Of a stretch of DNA of 64,000 nucleotides, positions 35,746-45,919 are shown piece by piece (position 1 is the stretch's first letter; the number at the start of each line of letters is the position of its first letter). The notes beneath the pieces were generated by a model. It saw only the letters and a list, made by a program, of their open reading frames with translations. It did no database searches and was not told the origin of the DNA. The stretch lies in NCBI RefSeq assembly GCF_004798865.1, contig NW_025335268.1, forward strand, positions 95,033,136 to 95,097,135, read 5' to 3'. The translations under genes were made by a program, and so were the position numbers. This DNA is from Varanus komodoensis (taxonomy: Eukaryota > Chordata > Lepidosauria > Squamata > Varanidae).

Positions 35746-37270
35746 TAGTAAGCTTCTATATGAAAATTCTCAGGTTATGAAACTTTGATATGTAGATCTA
35801 GTTGCAGATCAAGCCTAGTTTCTCTCTCATGCGTTTGCCTCTCATGGAAGCACAGACTAGATTTGTCTAGTCTGTGCTGTCACTTCATCCCTACCACCCT
35901 CCTGGAAAAGGATTGAGCCAGCTCGTGTGGTTCCTCATGACCAAGGGAGGTCACACATGGGACAGATACTCTAAGCAGCAGTATATGGGTGGCCCAGATT
36001 TCCTCCTAAAGTTGGTCAGAAGCCAAAGGACCAATGGAAGTGTGCCATTCCTACTCTGAAGTAGGGATACCAGCCAGCTCCTCAGGGAGGTTTCACATGT
36101 GCCGTTTTTGCACATGAGTTGTGATCCTCAGTACGCAGATAGATGCACTTCTGGAAGTGTTAAATAGTTGCACGTGCAAAGCTACCTTCACTGGATTTAC
36201 CTTCAGGTTGACAGCAAAAGGCCTGGACATGGATTCTGGCCAAGCAAAACCAGGCCTCAGCCATCTGTCCTTCCTACTTTCCAGTTTCTGAATCTTGTTC
36301 TTTAAAAGTTCCCAAGGACAGTTCGAAACCCTACAGGATCCATCAAGCCATGCTGGGGCCCTGGGTCACTGGGATGTACACTTCCTGCTGTGTATGAGGA
36401 ATTGGTTGGGTTTCTGATGCATTGTGAATGAGGGAAAAGGAGCAGGGCCTATCTTGGTGCATAGACATGCTGACTGTGTTTCCATGTGGGATGCTATCCC
36501 AACAGAGTGTGCTAAAAATGGTGCTGTTTTGCTCTGTACCTAAATGTGAACCCAAAATTTAAATCCATCTGTGTAGTTCTTGAACAACTGAAATTGTGTG
36601 TAAGTGTTGTGCTTCTTAAAAAATGCAGTAGATGGTAAATATTTAAACATGGAATGTCCCTGGTTCCCCAAAGTGTGTGGAAATTGTTTGTTGAAAGTAA
36701 TCTTACCTCCCTAAAACCAGCAATATGTAGAAAGGAGGTTGTGTGGATGAACAGGAAAGAAGTGTATTCAGAAGGCAGCCAGAGGGCAAGGATGGTCCTG
36801 AAGAGAGACTCTGTTAGTATACCATTTCCAAGTGCCAACCTTTATGCACTTCTGAAGTGGGATATGCGCATTTGGGAGAAATTATTATGTGCCTGTGCCA
36901 TAGTTTTGACACAGGATGATTGTGAAAGGTATAACTAGCATATATTTTGCATGTAATGCTAGAGACTTTTCTTCCATAATAGATTATTATACTATGCAAT
37001 TATATGATGGTAATTGTCTGAGAGTGGATGGGAGGCATCAGCTGTGTGGAAAAAACTTGCTTATGTGTATTACTTTGATAACAGGTGTGAAAGCAAAAGA
37101 CACCAACCACATTCAAAGCTCACATTGCTCAAACTTCCATTGTTAAAACTGCTTAACAATTAACTGGTTAATTCAGTTGAGCAAGCTATCCTTTGATAAA
37201 AGCTTTCTTGATTAATTTTTTTAAAGTGATAGAAAATTTTAGGTTTGATAGCAAAAGATAGGTATGGTAT
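35746..37270. other. Unique non-coding DNA
   Basis: No gene or clear repeat. Frames near 36.5-36.9 kb on both strands are mutual shadows. Confidence 0.5.
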
Positions 37271-38091
37271 ATACCGTATTTTTTGCTCTATATGACGCAC
37301 TCCCCCCCCCCTCAAAAGTAAGGGGAAATGTCTGTGCATCTTATAGAGCGAATGTGTGTGTGCCCGATGCCTGGGACGCTGCCGGCCCGCCTGCACCACA
37401 TGGCACCACCAGGCCGGCACACGCTCGGCTCACGCTGCTCCGCCCCCCCCCCAGCGCAGGTGAGAGCTGTGCTGCTCAGGGGGAGTGGTGCAGAGGAGGA
37501 GGAGCCGCAGGCTTTAACCCACCAGCCACACGGAGAGATGGACTGCTCACCCCCACCACCCGGGAAGACCCGCTGCCGCCGCCACGCCGCCCAGAAGACC
37601 ACTACCAGCACGCTGCCGGCCCGGCTGCACCACGTGGCACCACCTGGCCAGCACACGCTCAGCGCGCCCTGCTCCACACCACCCTCTGGCGCAGGTGAGA
37701 GCTGTGCTGCTCAGGGGAAGCGGTGCAGAGGAGGAGGAGCCACGAGCTTTAACCCACCGGCTACACCGAGAGACAGACTGCTCATCCCCACCACCCAGAA
37801 GACCATCGCCGGCACGCTGCCGGCCTGGCTGCACCACACCTGGCCAGCACGCGCTCGGCGCACCCTGCTGCACCCCCCTCCTCCGGCACAGGCGAGAGCT
37901 GTTAATCACAGGTCGGTGTGTGTTTTCAAATGGCAACCCGTCTTTTAATGAAGTCCATGGGGAAGTGATGGGGAATGTGCCTGTGATTATCAGGAAGCTT
38001 TTCATGGATCCCTCCTCTAAAAACTAGGTGTGTCTTATGGTCAGGTGTGTCTTATGGTCAGGTGCGTCTTATAGAGCAAAAAATACGGTAT
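37271..38091. mobile_element. TIR element with GC-rich internal tandem array
   Basis: The ends form a terminal inverted repeat of about 30 bp with one mismatch. The left end starts 'ataccgtattttttgctcta' at 37271, and the right end is its reverse complement ending at 38091. Next to the right TIR the 17-bp unit 'gtgtcttatggtcaggt' is repeated. TA sits just inside each outer end (37272-37273 and 38089-38090) and may be the target duplication. The interior holds about two and a half tandem GC-rich units of roughly 200-235 bp. It encodes no transposase, so it is non-autonomous. I recognise the 'gcgtcttatagagc'-type end from common reptile MITEs but cannot assign a superfamily. Confidence 0.8.
37371..37912. 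repeat. Tandem array of ~204-234-bp GC-rich units
   Basis: The landmark 'gccggcc' recurs at 37381, 37615 and 37819. The later landmark 'aggtgagagctgtgctgctc' recurs at about 37458 and 37693, with a shortened form at about 37890. Units differ by small indels and substitutions. Two of them carry CAGGTGAG, a consensus 5' splice-site sequence, and the third has CAGGCGAG. Long open frames on both strands come from the GC-rich, stop-poor repeat and are not taken as genes. Confidence 0.8.
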
Positions 38092-38369
38092 GTAGCACTA
38101 TTTTTAAATTGAATGCTAGTGTATTTAATATGGTTTCAAAAATTGATGTAACCTGTGGTCATGAGGTTTGGATGCTCTGGGCTTTAACCTGGAATGTGAG
38201 AAGGGAGAGAGGAAGCAAGAACTTATAGACTGTGAAGATTAATACTTTCTCATAAATGTATCTGAGCATCCCCTAGGTAGGTTGACATGTACCATCCTTT
38301 TTTTCTCCACCTAGCAGATAACTTAGGGCATCCTAAAAAGACTAGGCAGTTGTGCTGGACCATTGGGGG
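38092..38369. other. Unique non-coding DNA
   Basis: Nothing recognised. Confidence 0.45.
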
Positions 38370-38560
38370 GGACGGACCCAAAACTAAATTCACAGGAGGG
38401 CAATGTATTTATTGGAACCTACTAAATTTTTAAAAATAGTGGTCAACCTTTCAGGTTCTTCAGAATTCTTCATCTGGCAGGATATTAAAGAACAAGAGGG
38501 GCATAAAGAAGGAAAAATGCTGAGGGTTGCATAATTGTCTGTCAAGTCTGCAGCGTATAA
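38370..38560 (-). repeat. Dispersed reptile repeat, reverse
   Basis: Read in reverse, it contains 'atgaagaattctgaagaacc', 'tgaaaggttgaccac' and 'taggttccaataaatac', the 3' part of a dispersed reptile repeat that normally reads 'cctgaaagcttgcac ... ggttccaataaag'. Family name not known to me. Confidence 0.45.
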
Positions 38561-38599
38561 TAACTTGGGCCTAGGATGAAGGAGGAGTTTTGTAGACAC

Positions 38600-41590
38600 A
38601 ACTGGATTACCATTTCAAGGTGCAAAATATAACCAGTGCTATCGGGACCAAATTTTAAAAGTGGGGGCAGATGTCCCTCCATTTCTTAAAATACAAAATA
38701 TAGTAGTCGTTCACTTCTGTCTCAAGGTCTACTTAGGACACAGCTTTGAGAGACAGAGAACAAAACTGTGTTGGTCTTTATGCTAGCAAAGGTGCAGATT
38801 AATTTTCAAGTGGGATTCTAGGTGAAAAAGTCAGGAAGAGTCAAATTGTTAGGTGTTATTGATGTTTTCCATCTATCCAAGCAACTTATGCTTGGTATAT
38901 GCTTGCTACTTATGCTGATGTATATGGTATACATCAGCAGATTACTTTTAATTTGACATAGCAGATTGTGTGCACCTGCAAATAAACAATAAAGAGGCAA
39001 GCGTGAATTGAGGTGCAGATACGGGGTTTGTGTGTAGGGCTGTACCTTCATTACTAATTGTTTGTGTAATTCTGTAAATGGATTTCCTTATTCCCATGCA
39101 GATTTCAGAAATCAGAGGATGTTAGTGCCGCTCCCTAATCATTGCTGTTGCTTACATTTTACTGTTTGTAATTGCTGTTTATATTTTTATAGTACAATAT
39201 ATTACTGGAATTATGATTTTATCTATGTCTGCAAACCCTCTTTCTAAGGTACCATAGAAACCCTTTAGATAAACAAACTAAGCTGTACAAAATGGGGTGA
39301 AAAGTTGTTGCTGGCTTGTTTGTTTTGCTTGTCCACTACCATCTGATTCCCTTCTATACCGTTTAATGACTTCTGTCCTTTTACTACTATCTGACTCTTC
39401 TCTACACCATTGTGAGACTTCATGTATCAGTTCTGGCCTTCCTCCATTCCTGCTTTTGGGGATCTATTGTAGATACCACTGGATAGGCATTATGTCACTT
39501 TTTTGCTCTATACAGTATCTTCTGTACCACTGATTCTAAACAAATATGTAAGTATATGTTACGGTCGCAAGCCAGGGATGATTATTCCTTGGGATTATTT
39601 CACTAGTTTCTGGTTTGCTTATTCTTAGCAAAGAGAACTGCAGGCTTAGGCTGAATGTGACTTGCTGTTCAATATAATGATGTTTCACCTTTTAAGAATC
39701 ATATACATATGCCTGCACTAAATAGCCATTGATTGCAGTGAGTGGTGGGATGCAGCTGGACCCCCCTTCCCCAGCGAACCGCAGTCTCTGTCAGCAGAAG
39801 GAAAGAAATCTGCAAGCGATGGCTTTCAGCACCAAGGCCTCAGTCTGAGACTTTCCCCCACCTCCCCTGCTTACTTCAGCTCACTCACATGCACTTTCAG
39901 ATCTGGCAGGCAGTAGTACACAACTTTGAAGTGTGGATTTCAAACCCTCGTGGCCTTTTCATTACCTTGCCTAGGCTTGACAGGGCGAGCAAAGAGTGCA
40001 AGGAGATGAAACAGCCTATTTTTTCAAAGGCTGCCACTGCACAGCCCAGTCGGTTCGCAGGCAATTAGCCTGCACTTTTTCTCTGTGTTGATTCTCTGCC
40101 CCCTGCTGAAAAGCCAAGCCAGAAAGATAATGTGGAAAGGGTGTCTTCTTACCCCCTGCACCCAGCAACCATTGTCTTGCTTCTATCTGTAGCTTCTGGT
40201 ACAAAAATGTGGCAATTGACTGGCCTGGCACGTCACCAGTTATATTTGCATGTCTGATCTGTGATGGGAATGCTTGCCCAAGGCACTTTTTTTGGATATC
40301 AGGCAGCAGTACCTGAGTACAGTGCTCCATATGAGGTCTCTAGCTTTGCTGGACTAGCAGAAATCCTCACTTTGCTCCCCTAACTGCTGTGCATAAAAGA
40401 ATAATTAGGCAAGGTAACGTGTTTCATCTGTGAACTGAAAGCCAGGATCCTGGTTCCGAGCAGTAGACTATGTTTGTTCAGCTCACTGGGCTGTGTCGGG
40501 GCAGGGCCACAACACAATGTGCGAGTGCTTCCAGGCTGAGGTGGGAGTGTTTCAAGCTGATCACTTTCTGTCCCATGATGAATCTCCAATCCTAATAAAT
40601 GGGCTGCAGAAGACAGATGGGGCCCTCTTTTCCGTCTGAAAAGAGAGATGTATGAAGATTGTTCAGCCAGCCAAAAAGACACGCTTTCCTTGCTGCTGTG
40701 TCAATGGACAAGGGGCTAGTTTGCGGAACCTGCCATATCTAACATGGTGTCAGAAATGCCTTGAGATTCCTGCAATATTTAATTAGCATAAAGCTTCTCA
40801 GAGTGCCAGGCAGGAAATGTGTTTGCTAATTAGACATTGTTGATTTCATACCCGGGAACATAATGAATGCCAGGCGGGTGCCCAAAGCAGAATTCCTTCC
40901 TCATTTCTATGCATGTATTCCATTTCCTACCAGCTGGGTCTAGCATGTTGTGGGGCTAGTCCATTCATTGGGTGCCTCATTGTAGCCTGTTATAATGAGG
41001 TGACAACACCCAGTGTTCCTAGGTCAGGATGTGAAAGTTCCCCTCTACTCACCCAGGTTGGACTTAGGAAAAAGGAACTGGTATGCATTTCTTATAAATG
41101 ATCTCAGTGAAAAGGTGCAAACCATTTGCTGATTAAGACTTCAGTATTTAAAGGCTTGAAATAAATCAGAACCTTGCCTGTGAATCTGAGCATATCTCTA
41201 GTTGCAAACTGTTCTGTGAGAAGGTGAGGACCTGTGTGGAGAATCTTAGAGTTCCTTTGATTTTTTTTAAATCTAACTCCAATTTGAAACTGCCTTAAGT
41301 GTGGATATACACAAACTCTTGTTCTCCTTTCTTTCCCATTGGCCTTGCTACTTCTGCACAGGTTTGTTGGTGTTCTGCCTACTCTAAATTCATGACCCTA
41401 AGTCCTAACTGTAACGTGCTCCTAAAGGCTATTTACTGTAATACAGCTGAGTTCGGTGTGAAAAGTACTTTTGTCTATGAAATATTACACAGCCAACATG
41501 TAGTTCATAAGAAGAGTCCTGCAGGATCAGATGAAAGATCTGTCTATTCCAACATCCCATTTCCTTCTTACTGCTTTAACCTTGCTTTAT
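38600..41590. other. Unique DNA with candidate regulatory patch
   Basis: No gene. The piece at 40760-40880 has paired AATTAGCATA and CTAATTAGACATTG cores in otherwise repeat-free sequence, suggestive of a homeodomain/SOX-type enhancer but unproven. Confidence 0.4.
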
Positions 41591-41599
41591 AGTTGTATA

Positions 41600-41692
41600 T
41601 TTTTATGACAACTATCCATAAACCACTTTGTGATATTCTTTCTTCTTTTAAAAGATGGGGTATAAATCTGTAAATGATTAATAAAATAATCC
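41600..41692 (+). mobile_element. LINE/SINE L2-type 3' tail
   Basis: 'ataaaccactttgtgatatt' followed by 'gatggggtataaatctgtaa' and 'taataaaataat' fits the terminal 90 bp of an L2-type element. Confidence 0.5.
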
Positions 41693-41867
41693 CCACAGTG
41701 ATCAGATAGACAGCTCTGGGAAACCTGTAAGCATGGCTTGAAAACAGCAGTCTCCACCATTGCTGCCTTCTGGCAAATGATATTCAGTGACCTGTTACCT
41801 CTACACAAGGAGGTCCCATTTATTCATCGCATGTGGAAGGGATGCATGCAATTCACTTGGATAGCAA

Positions 41868-41955
41868 CAGACAACCTGGTGCTCCCGGGATGTTTTGGAT
41901 TACAATTCCCATCATCCCTTAGTATGGATTTTGCTGGTTGGGCTTATGACACCTA
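41868..41955 (+). mobile_element. hAT-type MITE, partial
   Basis: 'caacctggtgctcccgggat', 'gttttggattacaattccca' and 'tcatccc' form the left arm. The right arm is mostly lost. Confidence 0.55.
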
Positions 41956-42064
41956 AACCTACTCCTGCCCTCGATGGAAGTTCTGTGTAAATGCTTTCAT
42001 TTTGAAGCAATCCTTCAGGGACCTTAGGGTACTTAGGTCATATCTATATTTCAGATTACTTCTG

Positions 42065-42480
42065 TTGGCCAGCAGCAGTATGGAAAATAAGTCCTATGAG
42101 GAAAGCTTGAAGCGACTCAGGATGCTTAGTTTGTGAAGAGAAGAATGAGGTGGCCAGAATCCGGGAGAGGGACACACGCTCCTGACAGCACTCTTCAAAT
42201 ACTTGAAGGACTGCTGGATAGAAGGGGGCAAAGGCTTGTTCCCGGCTCTCTCAGAGGTAGGTCTAGATCAAAGGGACTTAATTCACAGGAAGGTTGATTT
42301 CAGTTGAACATTAGGAGAATGGCCTCAGTAGTGAGAGCAGTCTGCCAACGGAACCAGTTACCTGGAGAGGCGGTGAGTTCTTCCCACTGGGGGACTTCAA
42401 GCAGGAACTGGGTAGCTTAAACCTGTTGGAAATTCTCTAGCTCTGGATTTCCTGCATCAGGCAGGGCTCAGGATGCAGGT
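42065..42480 (+). mobile_element. CR1-group LINE, extreme ORF2 C-terminus
   Basis: The plus frame contains ENKSYEESLKRLRMLSL, then LFKYLKDCWIEGGKGLFPAL, then stretches corresponding to 'RKVDFS...' and a 'VLPTGGLQAGTG' region. This is the order of the '[28 protein letters not shown] ... LF ... FRL.IRKNF ... W' tail common in sauropsid CR1-group LINE relics. Stops and frame shifts show it is dead. Exact clade not determined. Confidence 0.65.
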
Positions 42481-44034
42481 ATTTGACTGTATGGCTTACA
42501 AGCCATTTAGAATCTTAGATTCATTCTTTGACTCATAGATTTATCCTGCAATCTTATGATTTGTTTTGCACGGTTTGACTTGCATTGCTTACCATATGAA
42601 CCCAACCCACCTTTCTGCTTCTTCCATTGTTCCCATTTCCTATATCCATGCTTGTTGGTACATCTGATATGCTGATTCCCCACTCAGTTTTTGAGATCTT
42701 ATTGTTTCTCATAGATACATGTGTGAATATGTGGATATATATCTCTTCCTTGTGACTGTTTTCAGGAGAATAATTTGCAGTGGACCACTTTCACAAATGT
42801 AGCTGGGCATGTAGGAAGTCTCCCTGAGAATCCTTAGTCCACCTGGAGATGTCCACTCCTTGCTCCTGTGACATACTGCAAGCTGGAAAACCACTACCAT
42901 CTGCCACCACTACCAGCTGTTACAATGTATTTATGAGATGGGCTCATCATTCTGTACTGGTCTTCTCCTGCTTCTTTCTCAGGGGGCAACTTCAGGAAAG
43001 ATTTTTGCAAAGAAAGTAGGAAGGAGCAAGGTTGATGGGAAATGCACCACTTGTGACACTGATGAGACCACTGCTGTGGTTATTTCAGCCCAAGAAATGC
43101 TCAAAGTGATGCATGTCTCCTAGTGAGCAGTATTAAGGAAAGCTGGGGTGAGGCTACATAAACTGTTTCGATCCTTGTTTGGCTAAATGCTGGTAGCAAG
43201 TGGTAGCTGGCTGATGGTTAGGGTTAGGGTTAGAGAACTGGGCACTGACTGAACATGCTAATACCCAGGTCTGAATTGCTGCCAACTAGCCTGGGGCAGA
43301 AGACTGTGATACCAGGCTCAAAGCAAAGGTGCTGGTGTGTCAAGTGCTATCTGCTTGGCAGATGGTGTGATGCCAGCTCTTGCTTAAATGCCTGGTGCCA
43401 GAGTCCTTGGGCTCCTGTAACCTGAGCCATATGACTAGGTTTCTCTGTGTCCAGGAGGCTGTTTGTGTTCCACTGAAAAGTATTTGGTGTCAGCAGTTTC
43501 GAGCAGAGGAGCAGCAAGGTGGAAAGAGTGATTAGTACTATCTCTGTTGCCATCTTTCCACTCAAAAGCATATGCCCTGGTTTTCTCCCACTGTGTGGTT
43601 TTCTGATCATGTGGGCTGAGCCTGCCTGAAGGGGCAGGGAGAGATTTTGCGTGGAAAAACAACCAGCAGAACAAAGTTAAGCACCAGCACCTAGACTCCT
43701 CTGCTCAGCACTGCAATTTCCTGAGGTTACATTTCATTTGATAAAACAGTTGGAGCTTTGTTAGATACCTTTCCATGTAATGTGTAATTTGCCCCTTGGT
43801 TAGTCTAGGAATTGCTTCACAGCCTAGTAAATGAAGGAGGGAAGTAGTCTTCATGTGTATTATCTTTCCTTCAGCAGTGTTTTGCTGCCCAGGACAGGTA
43901 CCAAGAATACAGGGACTTTGCAAAGAGACTGTGTGACCTGCTGCCGTCCCTGCTGCCAGATTCCTGCCTCGCACCCACTGACAGCAGAACAGCCTTTCAA
44001 AGCTGGACAGGGATAAGCTGACTTCAGAAGTCTG
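42481..44034. other. Unique DNA with a telomere-like triplet of TTAGGG
   Basis: At 43216-43233 the sequence is GGTTAGGGTTAGGGTTAG, nearly three copies of the vertebrate telomere unit. Nothing else recognised. Confidence 0.55.
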
Positions 44035-44665
44035 TGCTTTGATAACTGCAAAGTCAGACTCCTGCAATGCACTCTATGTGGGGCTGCACTTGAGTATGAT
44101 TCTGAAACTGCAACTTGTACAAAGTGGGGAAGCCAGACTGATAGGAAGGACAAGATGCTCTGTGCATATAACTTGGATTCTAGCTGACCATGTTTCTGAG
44201 TCCAATGCAGATTTTGAACTTACATGACCAAGGACAACAATTCCTCACAGCACACATCTTCTGCTATGTGCCCATCCATGCATTACTATCAACTTTTAGG
44301 GCCCTCCTGCAAAGGAGGTTCAGAGGAAGGCAACAAGGGAGAGGGCCTTCTTGGTGGTATCCTATTGACTGTAAAATGCACTTCCCAAGGAGGTCTCTCT
44401 GGTGCCAACTTCGTCATGTTTGGGTGCCAGATTAACCTTTTCCTTTACTCTCAGACATTTGACAATATATAAACTGTCTTTTTAAATTTTTAAATTTTAT
44501 TTAGCTCAGTTTGTGGTAGTTTTATTATTAATTGCTTTTAACTTGTTTTCAGATGGTTGCACTTTTGAATGTTGAAGGTTTTATATTACATGTTGTCATG
44601 TTAGGAACTATTCAGAGAACTTTGGCTATTAGGTGGCTATAAAAATGTAATGAATGAATAATTTA
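44035..44665 (+). mobile_element. L2/CR1-group LINE, ORF2 C-terminus and 3' end
   Basis: The plus frame reads DSCNALYVGLHLSMILKLQL, an excellent match to the DYCNALYVGLP...RKLQLVQ motif. QSGEARLIGRT follows in place of 'QNAAARLLTGT'. Later 'cctgcaaaggaggttcagag' and 'agggccttcttggtggtatc' cover the RAFLVV-type end, and the T-rich 3' UTR runs to 'aaaatgtaatgaatgaataa'. Frame breaks are present. Confidence 0.8.
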
Positions 44666-45419
44666 CTAAAACTTCCCTGTACTGGTTCTTGGAGGCAAGA
44701 TCCTCCTGTTCAGAAATCTCATTCTTTACTTTAATCTTAGTTGTGTGAAGCCAGGAACCTGATAATGAGGAAAGAGTATAAATGTCAGCAGAAAACCAGC
44801 TTTAATCAAAGTTGGTAAAAATAAATCCAGCAGGCCTTCCCTTAACTTTCTTAGGTATTCCATTTGACTTCTTTTACATCCTAGAAAGGGTAGGATACTT
44901 TCTCTTGATCCTCAGGGTACTTTCTCTTGATATATTTCTGTGTAAATGTTGGGTTGTTGCTGTTTCAGGGTGGTGGTAAAGATTTCTTATAATCAGGCAT
45001 CCTTCCATTGGAAGAAATGTGCAGACAGTGTCAAGCTTTTCTTTGACCCGTATGAGAAAAGTGTATTGTGTGCTGATCGCAAACTCTCCACATATGAAAC
45101 ATTTATCCATGGGGGTTAAATCAGAGAGGGGACAAGAGTAAAGAAAATCTTATTTTATATCTTAAAAAACACAGATAATACTCTTTGGCTACATAAGAAT
45201 CTGCACTAACCTCCATACTTCTGAAAGATCAGAAATGATTTTGTATCCTGCACTGCAGCATATGAGAAGCTCCACAGACATTCAACAGTTGCATTCAGCT
45301 GAGAAATTCAAATTGCCCTAAATTGGGAATATGTGATAGTTACATTAGTAATGAGTGTGCCATTCTTATTACCTTGGCAATAAGATTTTTTTTCCTAGTG
45401 TAATTGTATTTACAGTGTT
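44666..45419. other. Unique non-coding DNA
   Basis: A 14-bp phrase 'tactttctcttgat' is duplicated near 44896 and 44919. Otherwise nothing. Confidence 0.45.
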
Positions 45420-45915
45420 TGATGATCATCTGTTTGGCTGTTCAGTCGCATCCAACTGTAAGTGATCCTATGAGCCAAATCTTGGCACCCTTTTCGATCC
45501 CGTGCCACCTCCTTCAGCTGAACTATGCTCTGGCCTGCATCCTCTTTGATGGAGTCTGACCACCTTGCTCTTTGGCAACCTGGTTTTCTCTTGCTGCCGA
45601 GCATTCCAAGCATTATATCCTTTTCTAATGAACTTGACCACATCACGTGGCCAAAATACATGAGTCTCAGCTATGTTTTCTTGCCAACCAGGGACAAATC
45701 TGGTTTAATATGCTCTAGCACCTGTTTGTTTGTCACTCCTTCTGTCCACGGAGTGCTCAGGAGCCTCTGCCAACACCACAGTTCGAATGAATCAATTTTC
45801 CTCTTGTCTAACTTTTTCATTGTCCAACTTTCACAATAGATTGCAATAGGAAAAATGATCACTCAGACCAGTCTGCACTTGGTTGCCAAGCTGATGTTCT
45901 TGTTTTTCCACACTC
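45420..45915 (-). mobile_element. RTE/BovB-type LINE, ORF C-terminus, reverse
   Basis: On the minus strand it reads FPIAIYCESWTMKKLDKRK, then IDSFELWCWQRLLSTPWTEG (about 45740-45800), then MYFGHVMWSSSLEKDIMLG and LGSKRKPGCQRARWSDSIKE. This is the C-terminal order of RTE/BovB ORFs (MYGCESWT ... DAFELWCWRRLLRVPW ... YFGHLMRR..SLEK.LMLG). It ends HRITYSWMRLN, so it is a different subfamily from the copy at 17-20 kb. The reverse transcriptase core is absent. Confidence 0.82.
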
Positions 45916-45919
45916 AATT

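Noticed and set aside
37328-37948. 206-codon frame and a 152-codon reverse frame
   Set aside because: Both fall in the GC-rich tandem array, which lacks stops on both strands. Composition is repetitive Pro/Ala/Arg and no domain is seen.
42938-43123. 61-codon frame with a hydrophobic start resembling a signal peptide
   Set aside because: Short, isolated, no family match. The leucine run is the only support.
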